64,000 nt of DNA from Lineus longissimus (taxonomy: Eukaryota > Nemertea > Pilidiophora > Heteronemertea > Lineidae): the NCBI RefSeq assembly GCF_910592395.1, contig NC_088321.1, positions 6,880,001 through 6,944,000 of the forward strand, written 5' to 3'. A program made the position numbers and the translations under genes. Below the pieces are notes generated by a model. It saw nothing but the letters and a program-made list of their open reading frames with translations. It was not told where the DNA came from and ran no database searches. This document shows, one piece after another, positions 47,219 to 59,465 of this stretch. Numbering within the stretch: position 1 is the stretch's first letter; each line of letters begins with the position of its first letter.

Positions 47219-48590
47219 ATTGATGCAGCCTATACCCAGTTTTATTTGTGAACCTCCTGTATGAAGCCCTTTGTCTCATGTTTCTTCACTTGAAATATTC
47301 TTCGAAAGTATTTTCACATTCGCACGATATACTAAATTTTGATTGTTTAAATTGTTTAAATCGAAGACGCGCGCACTGTCATTGTGAAGGGTATTATTTC
47401 TGAGCCGCAGTTGAGCAACAAAAACGTGTTGGGCATGCGCAAAATAACTCCCGAATATGTACCTTTTGCATTCGGACATAAGGATACGGGTCCCGTACCT
47501 CAAGACAGTGCATTATAATATTCAGAGAATCGGTTTATGTTGACGTTAAGGCGATCTTCATTCTTAACTTAATCCGACGAAAGAGTTGCCTCTGATGACA
47601 TTGGCAGGGTTGCCAGCGCGCGGGGGACGGGGACGGGGATAAAAATATATCAACATTCTCAGGGTTTCATACAGCGGGGGGGGGGGGGAACATATCCCCC
47701 GCCACATTATTTGGTGATGGGGGGAGAGGGGGGGTATATCCCCACATCATCCTGATGTTTTAAAGTCTAAAGTGGCATTTAAATATACTAAGAAGCAGTT
47801 TTAGCGTTTTCAGGTGCAAGAAGCTTTCGGAGGGGTCATTTTCTATTTAAAAAAATATTTTCGATGCTTCTTTTCGTCCTGGCGGAAACCCTGATTGCGG
47901 TTCAGAAAATGTTCTGTGGTGATGTACATTATTTTTTGACACTGTGGATGTCAAAGTCATTAGCTCATTATCAATATCGAACGCCCAATGGTTTTTGATA
48001 AAACAGGTAAATCCCAATATTCATGTATATTGAGAATTCGAAATTATGAGAAACTTCCAAACTTGGGGCGCCCGTTGCGTTGGGTATGCCAAAGTGTTAA
48101 ACGACTGGTCGCCTCATCACGGTTTGGTCGATAAAAGGTGTCGAGTTTACAGCCAGAGGAAATGGAACACACAACGCATACACACAACGTCACAATAGAA
48201 ATCAACAGGTGCGAATGGCCATGCAGAGCGTATGCCCCCCCCCCCCCGTCCCCTCCCATTACATATGTCTGTAACAGGACGAAAGAGCGGTACATCCATG
48301 GAACAGCTATTTCCTCATTGTTAAGTTGAGCTTTTGGTGTATAACGACATTCGACAATGTTCGATTAGGTAAAAAGTACAAACGGTCTCACGCAAGGTCG
48401 AAATAACACTCGAGTCACGCTTTTACACTCAATCCTGCACAACTTGACGTGCCAACACAGGAAAATGGACTACTTACAATGTATTTAGGATGTACACTCT
48501 TATCAAACTGTGTGGGCGTATGCGTATTTTAATAGCCGGTAGAAAAAAAAACCTTCCTACTAGTGGTGATCGACCGTTTTTCTTTAGATC
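47219..48590. other. No gene; G-rich and C-rich runs
   Basis: G-runs at 47676-47688 and 47726-47746 and a C-run at 48235-48247. CAGGGTTTC near 47659 and GAAACCCTG near 47885 could be short TIR ends of a 235-bp MITE, but I find no target duplication. Confidence 0.4.
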
Positions 48591-49038
48591 AAGCAAGATT
48601 GTAAGTGCTTCTTCGATCGATTGCACTCCGACATGATGGCTGAATTCGGAGACAAGTTCAAGACACTAATGGAGTCGGTAGAGGAAGTCATCTAAGCTGA
48701 GAAGAAGACCATTGATCTCGGTGAGGTTAGTAGAGAATGATTTATAGTTTTTAATTTTTGAATCGAAGAAAATAGATGAGTGTCAACTATTATTCTTGAC
48801 TGCGAGCCAAAAGGAAATAAGCCATGATACCGAAAACCTACCAGTTGATGACACTGTATACTCATGGAATGTACAAAGCTGTGTTGACCATTTTGTGGGT
48901 TTCTTTCAGGGTCAAGAGAAGATCTTCAAGATCATTGAAGACATCGAGGGAAAAGTGTTCCTGAATGTGAAGAGTCATCTTCCCTTTGTGACCAAAATCC
49001 AAGTCCAACTTTTTGACCCATTCTTGCGCTTTCCCTGA
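48591..49038 (+). pseudogene. Two exon-like segments of an unknown gene
   Basis: Segment 1 (about 48590-48726) follows a pyrimidine tract and TTTAG, and ends GGTGAG before GTTAGT. It reads DRLHSDMMAEFGDKFKTLM and then VEEVI, followed by TAA and AEKKTIDLGE. Segment 2 (48910-49038) follows TTTCTTTCAG and reads GQEKIFKIIEDIEGKVFLN and on to a stop at 49036-49038. The phases join without shift, as GE-GQEK. The peptides are helical and charged and belong to no family I recognise. The TAA in segment 1 makes it a pseudogene or a non-coding match. Overall confidence in an expressed gene is low. Confidence 0.35.
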
Positions 49039-50265
49039 GATGGCGCCCAAAGATTTTATTTTTTATTTCAGATAAGTAAGATATATGCTACAAAATTAGG
49101 CATGCCTTAACACCCAGCTCCCTGTGGCAATTTAGCTATAGTGTTTCTTTTCACCCATGTCAAAAAGGGCCTAAGAGACAAGACCACTAATGAATATTCC
49201 TAGGTTGGAGGGTCGAGGCCTATCAATCAGACGAGTGCATGTTTTTAACTCTCAAGTACATATTTGGAGAGGTATTGAAAACATATTTGTTGTGGCAAGT
49301 CTACAGATATAAGGAAATTTTTTGATGAAAAAAATAATTTCGAATTTTGCTAATTGGGTAATAGGGGGCGTGTTTTGAGTTTTTTCTGCCAGTTGGCTGA
49401 AAAGAGTGGAAATATCAAAGTCTGTATAATTTGTCGATTATCAAAAAATGTCCGTGGTCAACTACCAGTTTATTTTTCACCATTTACTTGTCCGACTGTC
49501 CGGAATATCATATCAAAATTTCAGATTCACAACCCGACGCAGTATTTGATGCGTCGCGGTCAAACATTGACAATTTAACTGCTAAAAGGCTTAACAAATC
49601 AATTGTGGTCTTGTCTCCTGATGGGTAGGGGTTCTACCAAGGCCTATTGCTCCCATACCACAAGGTTTATCAACTTGCACTTACTTTGAGAGCAAGGTCG
49701 AATCATACTTTAACAATACCCCAAAGGGCAATTATGTAGGGTTTGTGGTTTTCGCTTGACAGCAGTTCAAATTAACCCCTTTATTTCTATTTAAAAAAGA
49801 TCGCAATCCGTCAAAATTGAACTTAAGCAATTAACTCAGTAATTAGTGAATATTTTTGGCTAATATTTTACATGCTTTTATCTCTCCATAAGAGATACCT
49901 ACACACCAAATTTCATTAAAAACCGTTGACCCCCACCTTATCACTCACTGCATGGTCTACTCATGGACGCACACTAAAGGAAAATTAGCCATCAATTCCG
50001 CGTAGTTTCGCTCCCGAATTAGTATTTAGGGCTAGGTTAGCATCTTCTATAATGTGTACCATAAGGTTTTTGATTTGACGGGGATGCACGACAACTTCAT
50101 ATGGGTCGAAAGTGCACCTGGTCTGCCTGGTGTCGGCATAATGAGCTGGCGTGCAAATGTATAAGTCATAATTTCTCTGGCTCGCAGTCTATGGGTTCTC
50201 CTCTGTATCCCTAGGGACAGCTAAGTCCCAGTGGTTCACCACGCGGGGGTAGGGAGGGGGTTCCC
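49039..50265. other. No recognisable gene
   Basis: AT-rich sequence. Small open frames at 49354-49628 have no motif. DIRS coding similarity begins only after about 50440. Confidence 0.4.
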
Positions 50266-50439
50266 TTGCAATCGGGGGTAATGACAATTAGTTCAAGGCT
50301 GATTGTCTCTTTCCGGCTGTACGGTACGGCGAGATTCCTTCGTGGGAACGAGATTCTGATTTCAATCCTGCGGACGCGGTCAATAGCAAACACGCTGGCT
50401 TGGATTGATTGCAAGGGACACCCCTCCCTACTCCAAAGT

Positions 50440-53400
50440 CACAGGCTAGTCCATTCAAGGAGCCGTGGGTGCAAGACGGTGTGGGATGGGAGGACCTTTT
50501 TGTCGGGTTTGCCGCTGAGGGACCCTGATCAGTTTGCGGCGGGACAACTTCACGAGAATTTACAAGATTGGCAACAACTTACTACGTTGGTTAATAACGG
50601 GAGTTCAAAGAGGGTGCTAAGTTGGATTCAGAATGGGGTGGAGGTATCGGAATTCTTTCAGCAATTTAAAGGGAATTTCCAAGGCCGGTCTTTTGATCAT
50701 AATACACCCCCGCCAAGCATGTTTAGAAACCACAACACGCGTGCACAGTATAGTAGGGAGATCTCCAGGTAGTTGGAAGAAAGATTGCGAAATGGTTCCC
50801 TGAATTTATTGGGCCGTGTGGGGGAAGTAGAACCACCCAAGGTAGTCATGCCTCTAGTTATGGTCCCGGGTACGAAAAAGAATAGATTGTGTCATGATGG
50901 GTAGTTGATAAAGTATGGAATTAGTGAAACCTTGGAAACACTGACAAACCTTGTAATATTCAATGTAAACCATGGAATCACTGTGCAAATAGCGCGGGAA
51001 ATCGGGTGCGTTCCTTCCACGATTTATACCCTCCCAACTGACAGTCTCGTCCCAGCTGACTTTATTGATAGCAATTTGCCAGTTAGTTCAGAAGCCAACA
51101 TTTTTAATGTGGAGGATGACATCATCAATTGGCAATGCGCTGTGGTCGATAAAATATTTTATTTCTCTTCAATGGAAGCAAAAATTAGTTTTTATGATTG
51201 TTTTGTATTCCATAGACGATAAAGTATTATGCTCGGTACTAGATGCACGAGATCATAGGACAAGCACACACGTGAATAAAAAAAACCGCTTAGAACTGGT
51301 GACGTCACAAAGATCTCTGCATCCCTCGATGCGTACTGGAAGATGTAAGAAATCGCTCACGGCGAAGGAAATTTTCATCCGCAAACTTCGGTAATAAACA
51401 TACATGACTAGGCTTCTTTTATTCATCGTTTGTTATAAAATATCAGTCAATCATAGACAATTAGGCCTAGACATACTCGTCAACCTTATCCATGCATAAT
51501 GCATGACAGGCCCCCAACTTCCCAAGCAACTCGTCTGATCGAAAAGCAAATGGCCATGGCAGCATGGCTGATGATGCACCTCATGACCTGTACGCTGTCT
51601 GTACGCACGGATCGGATGCGATAACCTGAATTACATTGCATGGATGGTATTGGTCCATAATATGGGTGTGTGGTGGGCGTGTCTTCCCATATTTGGGAGA
51701 TCAGTACTGTACACTGGAGGCGAGGTACAACTGGGTTGTTCTAAAATAGACTATTGAATCGGATATGCGACAGATTTCTAAATTACCATAAAATTCCGAT
51801 CTGATCATGTAAGAATAAGCTCCAAATGTTGATTCGTAACCACGTTAGGTTCGAATGGCATTATTTCATGTTTTTATGCATTTTAAGGAGTGTTTCCAAG
51901 GTTTATCAGTGTTTCCAAGGTTTCAATAATTCCATACTTTATCACATACCGTCATGATGAGCGGTTTTTAAATCTGTTCATGAAGGGGGAATCTTTTAGT
52001 CTGGAGACATTGGCGGTAGTCCCGGGGCTGTTATCTAAGGGTGACGTCATAGCGAGTATAGATGAAAAATCGGCGTACGATGGAATAAAGCTCACGGCGA
52101 GGTCGTCCACTTATTTTGGTCTAGAGTTGGCGGGTTGGTTTATGACTTATGCGACATTGCCATTTGGTTGGAAATTGTCTCCGTTTATATGCCAGACAGT
52201 GGGTATGCAAGTGACGGAATTCCTACGGTCCCGATCGGTCGTGACTACGCAGTACTTGGACGACAGGTTCTTGGGCCCCGCCCATTTCTATGCATCTGCT
52301 ACACCAGTGCAGTCTACGGGCCTGTCTCTGTGTTACTCATGTTATTGTCTCATTAGGCAGGGGTTCACCTTTGCGTACCACAAGATCACGTGGAGGCCAC
52401 AGAAGGTGATGAACCATCTGGGTTTCAATGTGCACGCTGATTGCAGGCACTTCTCCATTCCGAAAGAGAAAATTGAGTCATTTGCCCTACTGGGCAGAGA
52501 CCTGTATTCATCCACGACCGGAAGTGTGGCACAGTCACATAGAGCTTATCAAAATGTCAAGTTGTGGTAAATACATGGCTGGGATGGACCAAAGTGGAAT
52601 TAATTCTCAATTTGTGGTTGATTCTTAATCTACAGAGTCAGGCCATCACAGAAATATGCTTTTTGATAATATATTTAAGAAAATGTGGTCTCACTGGTCA
52701 GTTTAGAACTTGTACTTTGACAGGGCCATATCAATGCGCCAGTGACGTTTTGATGGATATGGTGTACGGAAATCTTTTTTTCTCAGGCAATCGGTATTGG
52801 AATTTTTTAAAACTTTATTATGCTATTGGCAAAGGGTTCTTCTTGACACATATAAAATTTTGTGCAGATTGATTGGTCCAATGAGTATTTTTTTTACCAA
52901 AACCTATGCACAACAATGTGCACGTAATGTACACATGTTTTAATAGAGGACTCTGGCCTACTCAGACTTGAGATCTTGGCAGCAGGCCAGGTTCATATAA
53001 AAGTGTTACAGAGGCTTATGGGGAAGTGTATTTCGTTTTGCCTCTGTGTGCCGGCGGCTAAACTTTATATACGGGAAATGGCAAGGGCTATTTCTAAGGT
53101 CAGCAGGTCATCATGAATGGTGCTAGTGGATACCCCGCTGGCAGATGAAATTGCTACTTCGGAATTTATTGAAAAGCCAGAGGTGCAATGAATGCCGTGG
53201 CGGGAAGACAGGCATGTCTCCATTCCCCTGTCCACGGATGCCAGCAAGTTCGCGTGGGGGGCATCGTAGGGGAGATCGTGGTGAGGGAAATGTTTGGTAG
53301 CGGGGATGAGAGACCAATACATCTGAAGGAGGCGGAGGCCTTGGAAAAGACCATGTTAGCAGTGTCACACTTAGTCCGGCACGTGCGCGATGACGCATAT

Positions 53401-53640
53401 GTGGACAACATGGCGTTATTGAGGGCCTGGCAGCATGAAGAGGCAAAGGATGCTAGATTGAATGGAATTCTGAAGAGGATTTTTGCCTTAACGGTCGCGT
53501 ATAACTGTGAGTTAAGATTGCATTATGTTCGCTCAGCAGATAACCCAGCGGATGCGCCCTCTAGATTGTTGTCCTCCAGCGACGCTATGTTGGCTCCAAG
53601 ATTTTTGGATGTAGTGCAGTCCAGGTATGGTCCACACACG
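50440..53640 (+). pseudogene. DIRS/Ngaro-like retrotransposon RT and RNase H, split by an insertion
   Basis: From 50490 the frame shows the family blocks NLQDWQQL, VLSWIQNGVEVSEFFQQFKG and PPPSMF. A TAG at 50770-50772 follows, then RNGSL, VEPPKVVMPLVMVP and CHD at 50890-50898. A 1,051-bp TIR element then intervenes. The frame resumes at 51953 with CHDERFLNLF, then VIASIDEKSAYDG (first catalytic Asp), FGWKLSPFICQT and QYLDDR (the YLDD polymerase motif, about 52250), to a stop at 52570. Bases 52571-52940 show no clear family sequence and may be another insertion or rearrangement. Family sequence returns at about 52945-53100 (LEILAAGQVHIK, MGKCISFCLCVPAAKLYIRE). RNase H follows in shifted frames to 53643, ending SADNPADAPSRLLSS. 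It is not functional. Confidence 0.85.
50891..51959. mobile_element. MULE-type TIR element (1,051 bp) inside the DIRS RT frame
   Basis: The body is 50900-51950. The left end GGTAGTTGATAAAGTATGGA and the right end (inverse GGTATGTGATAAAGTATGGA) pair over about 56 bp with few mismatches, through GAAACCTTGGAAACACTGA. GTCATGATG at 50891-50899 is exactly repeated at 51951-51959. Excising the element and one duplication rejoins the RT frame at CHDERF. The TIR inner part is repeated in tandem at the right end (GTGTTTCCAAGGTTT twice). Internal open frames at 50905-51222 and 51065-51394 show no transposase motif. Confidence 0.92.
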
Positions 53641-54100
53641 ATCTGATGGCCCGGGATTCTAATGCTCAGAGGGATAGGGAGGATGTTCCTTTTCCTCATT
53701 ACACCCCTTGCCCCCTGCCCTCTTCGGCAGGAGTGAATTGCTTGGCACAGACTTTGAAGTCCGGGGAGAATTATTACTGTTTTCCGCCGTTCTGTTTGGT
53801 TCAACCTCTAATTGGATTCTTGTTTGCGGCGAAATGCAGACCGTTGTCTTTCTCCCTAGTGGTGCCACGTGCTTCGCCGCTCCCCAGCTGGTGGCCGATA
53901 TTACAAATGCAGCCTCTGGCGGAAAAAGGGGTGTGTGCGGTCATGGATCAGACGAAATTTGGCTATCAACCCAGGCCTGTTAGTCACCCGTTGTGGGTAG
54001 CCAGAATAGTGCTCACAGAGAGTTAATCTTGGGTATCGTATTTCTGTCTTCCAGACGGCAGCTTCAATTGACTTAGTCGGCCTACAATCTAGAGTGCAGT
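53641..54100 (+). pseudogene. DIRS/Ngaro-like element, region after RNase H
   Basis: The frame 53646-53930 reads MARDSNAQ, PHYTPCPLPSSAGVNCLAQT, ENYYCFPPF, LVQPLIGFL and FSLVVPRASPLPSWWPIL. This is the conserved FPPF and WWP stretch that follows RNase H in Ngaro-like elements. The frame overlaps the preceding stop at 53643-53646. After 53930 the similarity fades, and I do not see the recombinase, so the element is truncated before about 54200. Confidence 0.75.
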
Positions 54101-54571
54101 CATTGCAAGCAGACCATTTAGCCTCGTCATATCTATCAGAAAAGGAAGTCAGCAATTGAGGTCCATCTGGAGAAGTTCTTATCCATTTTGATCCTAAGTG
54201 GATGACCTAGATGGCGCGAACTGAATGCAATCAATTCAGCCTTTTGCAAGGATGTTAGATGCAAGGAAGAGGGACAGAGGTCCTGGAGAAGACCAGCCCA
54301 GCGCCCTCCAACGAGGAGGAGTGGAACAGGCTATTTCATATATGAAGCCCGGGGAGGGGTGCATGTGTGACACTGACGGTGGGTAAAGTCGGTTAGGGTT
54401 TCGGAATATAGCGGAAGTTCCACATACTGGAACTGGAATCGGAATGCTTTCCCCCACCCACCCTCCCTTGGTTTCCGTAGGGGCATTCGTTCATGCTTTA
54501 GGAATATTCTTCCTTAGTTTCTCAACCCTTAAACCAAGCATGAAGGAAGCGCCCTTAAAATAACATCGACT
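54101..54571. other. Unassigned sequence after the DIRS fragment
   Basis: Bases 54190-54310 read in broken frames as a LINE-like C-terminal stretch (GKDARCKEEGQRSWR-type), but too little is conserved to call it. No other feature is seen. Confidence 0.3.
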
Positions 54572-54795
54572 TAGGATACGTTTTTATCCATGTCAAATTG
54601 GATGTCATTTCTGACACCAACTACACCATCTTGAAACTTACAGCGTCTGATCACAAAGTCATCGACTTTCTGAAGAAAGAAGATCTACAAATTGACCACA
54701 AATCTTCATCGGATCATATTGAAGAGTTCCTCCTCAATTTGGATGTCATTTCATCCCTCACATACAATAGCGATAAATTCATTGTAAACTTCTAA
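54572..54795 (+). CDS. Possible terminal exon of an unknown gene
   Basis: An acceptor-like CGACTTAG precedes an open stretch from about 54572. It includes MDVISDTNYTILKLTASDHK and continues DFLKKEDLQIDHKSSSDHIE to a TAA at 54793-54795. No family is recognised, and the peptide looks helical and charged. Its last codons coincide with the start of the 564-bp tandem repeat that follows. It may be a host terminal exon with a duplicated 3' UTR or a transposon fragment. No upstream exon was found. Confidence 0.25.
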
Positions 54796-55344
54796 ACACT
54801 AGTACTAATATATTAAACCTTCATGAAGGCTACATTGTGCATTGTACATGTTGTAGTTCCACTTCTTTTTCTCAGACCTACCGGTTATTTCCAAATTGTA
54901 CACGTCATTTATTGTTATGTTACTGATTGATATGTTTTTTATATAATTCTGCTAAGTTAGCCTCTCCAGATCAGCACCCCTTACGATAAAGCTCTGTTAT
55001 GGAGACATCTCACAATGTTGCAGTTGTAAACTCAACCTGCTTATCTCCCAATAACAGCTCTGTCATGAAGGGGGCTAATAATGATGATCATTGTATATAT
55101 ATCTTTGAGCCTTGTACTGTTTAAATTCATTTTCATAATCTTTATATCAACACTACTGTATTTACCACACTACTTGCTTAAGGGGGTCCTCTGGTGATAC
55201 ATACACTGTAATTTACATTGATTACCTCATTTAATTTTCAATCATTGTACAATATTCTGTAATTCCAATCACCTGCTGGATAGAAAAAAAATTTGTAATA
55301 ATTTCGTTTCTGCATTCTCCAAATACATATATTTCTTATTATTT
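54781..55344 (+). repeat. Tandem unit A (564 bp), uninterrupted
   Basis: Starts ATTGTAAACTTCTAAACACT and ends CATATATTTCTTATT. It is highly similar to unit B, which is split by a Tigger element. It contains the uninterrupted junction CATTGTATATATATCTTTGA at about 55090-55110. Confidence 0.92.
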
Positions 55345-55663
55345 ATTGTAAACTTCTAGCACTAGCACTAATGTATTGAACCTTCATGAAGGCTACATTG
55401 TGCATTGTACATGTTGTAGTTCCACTTCTTTTTCTCAGACCTACCTTGTTATTTCCAAATTGTACACATTTATTGTTATGATACTGATTGATATGTTTTT
55501 TTATAAAACTCTGCTAAGTTAGCCTTTCCAGATCAGCACCCCTTATGATAAAGCTCTGTTATGGAGACGTCTCACAATGTTGCAGTTGTAAACTCAACCT
55601 GCTTATCTCCCCATAAAAGCTCTGTCATGAAGGGGGCTAATCATAATGATCATTGTATATACT

Positions 55664-57942
55664 TACTGTGGTTTCACCTTTATAACATAGTGACCTTGAC
55701 TGGTCTGAAGTATACATTCTCCCAACTGATCAGTTTTCATAGGCATTACCAAAGGCAAAGGCTATTTTGGAATGCGTTTCATACCGCTGACATGTTTATT
55801 TCCACATCTTTTCAACTTTTGCTGATGTCCCCTCATAACCTTATTTGATTGTTTTAAACATGTTAAATGTCCAGTTATTCCAACATTAATCAGTCGTAAT
55901 ACTGGTGGTTTTTATCAACGTGTGCATGAAGTGGAACTTCTTGTGAAGTTAACCTAAAAAAACGTCTGTCATGTAGGCTTTATGATTACATAATCAAAAT
56001 ATTCAAACAAGATAAAAGCAGGTCCATTGGCACCACATGTTCCTCAGAACTCATCTAACACAGAACACTAAACATGTTGAAAATCGCTGCCTTATCCTTG
56101 CTGATCCTGGTGACAGCCATGCATCAAGGTGAAGACGATGAAGCTGATGTAGCCGCAAATGGTATGCCCGACAACAATGATAAAGAAAATGCATTTGCAG
56201 ACCAACGTGTTCCCTGTCGACGCCAGAGTTATTCCATTACGGAAAAGGTCCGTCGCCTGCTGGACTTCCATGGGTTACATCAACAGGGGAGGGTTCTTGA
56301 TGCGGCAGAGTATGCACGAAATAATCACATCCCATACCAGACGTTCCGCACTTGGTTGAATAATGAGGAATTGATTATTGAGCAGGACGACCAGAACCGG
56401 GGTCAACGCAGAAGAATGAGAGAGGGCCATGGTGGTTTGTAGCCGACAGTTGAAAACCGCGTACTAGGACGAGTTCAGAACACGAGAGGAAGAGGATTGC
56501 CTGTCTCGCTTGCTGATATCTATGATTATGGCATCGAAGAATTCGATTACTATTGGGCAGAACTCCCTGAAAATGAACGAAATCAACTGGAAGCTTCAAG
56601 AGCGGAAATAGCACATTTCCATGCATCAAATGGGTGGGTTATCAATTTCAAAAAACGCAAAGGATTATCCCATCGAAAACGGACAAAGAACTCGACGACG
56701 ATACCAGACGATGCTCCGCAACGTGTACAGGAATTCATTGGTCGAGTGCGAAATTCAGTCAGAGAATTTAATGTGCAACAAATGGTTAACATGAATCAGA
56801 CATTCGTACAGTTAGACTTTCCCCCTCTCTACACTTACAGTGCCAGGGGTGCACGGCAGATCGATGTGAAAACATCTTTGGGCAACCACAAGCTTGGCTG
56901 TTCAGTGTCCCTAGCAATCGGTAGCAATGGGGAAAAACTTCCAGCGCATGTGATCTTTCGGGAGCCTGGATTTGTCCGACAAATTAGAGCATTGCATGAA
57001 AACAATGAACTACCAGAAAACGCTGTTTTTTTCCAGTTCTCGCACTGGTTGGGTGAACAATGAAGTGTTAATAGACTGGCAAGATCGTGTGCTATTTCCA
57101 AATGTCGGGGATCTACAGGATGCTATTGGTTCCAAAATGTTGATTGTGGACAGATTTCGTGCACACCTAAGTGAAGCATTCAGTATCCCAGTGATTAACC
57201 ATGGCCTCCTATTAGACTACATCCCAGCAGGCTGCACTTCCCTGGTGCAGCCATTAGGTTTAGTAGTCATGAGGCCGTTTAAGACGCTGGTCAGAAAATA
57301 TTGGAAACAGTGGAAAGTCTTAAACACTGATGATGATGGTGTATCCCAACGGATTTCATTGTTAATTTTTTTGCAGATCATATGCCGTGCCTGGGATGAG
57401 GTAGACCCTCATTCAGCAGAACATGCATTTGCTGTAGCAGGACTCACGGGTGAACAACAAGTTGTAGGCCTCAATGATTTTGTTCAAGTAGAGGGAGAAG
57501 AGCCAACTGATGACGATCTAGAGTTTTTTGACGAGCCACCTGCTACGGATGATGAATTTGAATTTGAGTAATTGATTGGTTTTTATTTCTCATTTTTCCG
57601 GGAGAAAACGGGGGAATGTTTGACCTTATAAGTAATTTTTTCAGAAGTACAGTATATGTAATAAAATACAGAACCAAACGAAAATAAAGTTCTACTTGGC
57701 CTATGTTCATGTTCGTAGACGGAAAAGTGTCCTATTGCCATATTTCAATGACCTAAAACCAATTTGTCTGGTGTCATAATGATTTAAGAATGAATGAATA
57801 CCGTGCACGGTCATCTGAATGCCTCAGTTATCCATTATAAGAGGGCCTATGCAATACATGAAAAGAATTACCGCTACAAGTTGGGAGAATTCATACTTCA
57901 GATCAGTGAAGGTCGCTATGTTATAAAAGTGAAACCACAGTA
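55664..57942 (+). mobile_element. Complete Tigger/pogo DNA transposon (2,275 bp)
   Basis: The body is 55666-57940. It starts CTGTGGTTTCACCTTTATAA and ends with the inverse TTATAAAAGTGAAACCACAG. The TIRs pair over about 58 bp, through GTCTGAAGTAT and ATTCTCCCAA. TA duplications lie at 55664-55665 and 57941-57942. The transposase lies at 56074-57571 on the same strand. The ends and flanks are all present, so excision boundaries are clear. Confidence 0.93.
56074..57571 (+). pseudogene. Tigger/pogo DDD transposase, inactivated
   Basis: The N-terminal frame 56074-56442 holds the first helix-turn-helix region (RRQSYSITEKVRRLLDF, NNHIPYQTFRTWLNNEE). TAG at 56440-56442 is in frame with the next segment, 56443-57063. 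That segment holds the CENP-B-type second module (GVINFKKRKGLSHRKRTKNS-like) and the first catalytic block, MVNMNQTF, where the usual Asp of the NMDQT motif is Asn. A frameshift lies near 57040-57060. The last segment, about 57045-57571, has LIVDRFRAH (second Asp) and CTSLVQPLGLVVM, where the third Asp of the usual QPLD is Gly. It has an acidic C-terminus (EPTDDDLEFFDEPPATDDEF). It has a stop, a frameshift and two altered catalytic positions, so it cannot act. About 55 percent of conserved blocks match the 41.2-kb transposase by eye, so the two are different families. Confidence 0.9.
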
Positions 57943-58183
57943 TATCTTTGAGCCCTGTACTGTGTAAATTCATTTTCATAATCTTTATATCAACACTACT
58001 GTATTTACCACACTACTTGCTTAAGGGGGTCCTCTGGTGATACATACACTGTAATTTACATTGATTACCTCATTTAATTTTCAATCATTGTACAATATTC
58101 TGTAATTCCAATCACCTCCTGGATAGGAAAATATTTTGTAATAATTTCATTTCTGCATTCTCCAAATACATATATTTCTTATC

Positions 58184-59465
58184 ATACATGTATAACTCTT
58201 CAGTTCTTGCCACTTAGGCTGCACCTTCTTTTAAATACTACAAGAGCACCTCCCTTAAAAAGGACACCTTGGTATTTTAAAGGACACCTCTCTTACATGT
58301 CTAATAGGGACAGCTAATACATCAGCGCCAAGGTGACAGCATCTATTCAAATTCACCTCTATAATAAGAACACCTCCCTACTGAGTTCACTCAAGACCAG
58401 TCCCAACGGTGGTCTTGATATACATGTAGAGCTAGCTACTGTCTTTGGATTATGAATCTGCCAACCATACATTTTCAGAAAATGGAAAAAAATGGAGTTA
58501 CTAGCACATGACCCCTCTTAAAGCATTTTCTTGCCCTTAGATTGTCTGGACCCGGTAATTCCTATTCTGCCAGTGTTTCTATCAGAAGTAATCATGCTCA
58601 CATATCTCTCATTTCCAGATTTTCAAATCGATTGTAAAAACGACACACGATGTACTTAAATCAGCTGAGCGCCAGGCCCTTGGGCCTCTTGTTATCTAAA
58701 TGCCTCCAGTTCTCCGGTTGGTGACATCCATCCATAGGGTTAAAGATGGAGTGCGGTTTGGTAGCAATATTAATTTTGGATTGAGATGAGATGTTTTTGT
58801 TGTTAAAGTCGAACTGTACATTTTTTGATTGAGGTAATCCTATTGAGTAATCCTTTCATATGTTGTACTTCTCATCTAAATGCCACTACTTTTCTGGTTG
58901 GTGACTTATCTATTTATTGGTACAGTAAACCAAACAGAAGACTGTCTCCTAATTCAGGCTTTGTCCTTAGTGGTAATGTACATTTTATGCCTTCGGGCAA
59001 TGCCTTATGTGTAGCGCGTTCAGTACATTACAGAGACAGGTAGGATCGGGGTCATTTTGCCAGTTATGAGCAGACGACAATTTCCAGCCTAAAATCTGCA
59101 AATTACTGTAAATTACGGGCGTTTTTCTGCTGTGAATAGCTATAATCCTATCGAAACAAGAGTTCAATATATTGGTATCCTGGCACATTTCCTGGCTCAG
59201 CTACAGCAAACTCTGATGAGAATGCAACTATTTTGCTGGAACTACTTTCGGCCAGCTCCAATACAAACCATATGCTACGCTGCAAAGTCAGCGTTCCTAA
59301 AAATATACATCACGAATATCACATACAGTAGGTTGGAAGTAGAATACAGCAATGGACCAATGAAGTAGATCAAGATCTGTCTGGGGATATGTATACTTCT
59401 GAAAATAATATTCAATACACTGAAATAATAGAGATTTTAAATACATTTTGCTTCTAAATTTTCAG
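58184..59465. repeat. Non-coding with GGACACCTC units and a conserved palindrome
   Basis: GGACACCT(C/T) units occur near 58261-58290 and AACACCTCCCTA near 58370. Bases 58662-58698 contain CAGCTGAGCGCCAGGCCC followed by TTGGGCCTCTTGT. Its inverse lies at 62541-62575. Open frames at 58825-59043 and 59132-59368 have no motif. Confidence 0.5.

Larger units (their letters stand above)
55345..58183 (+). repeat. Tandem unit B, split by a Tigger element
   Basis: The first part is 55345-55663 and the second part is 57943-58183. Together they align with unit A from end to end, with small substitutions and indels. Confidence 0.9.

Noticed and set aside
47659-47893. Short MITE with CAGGGTTTC ends
   Set aside because: The ends match over only about nine bases and I find no target duplication.
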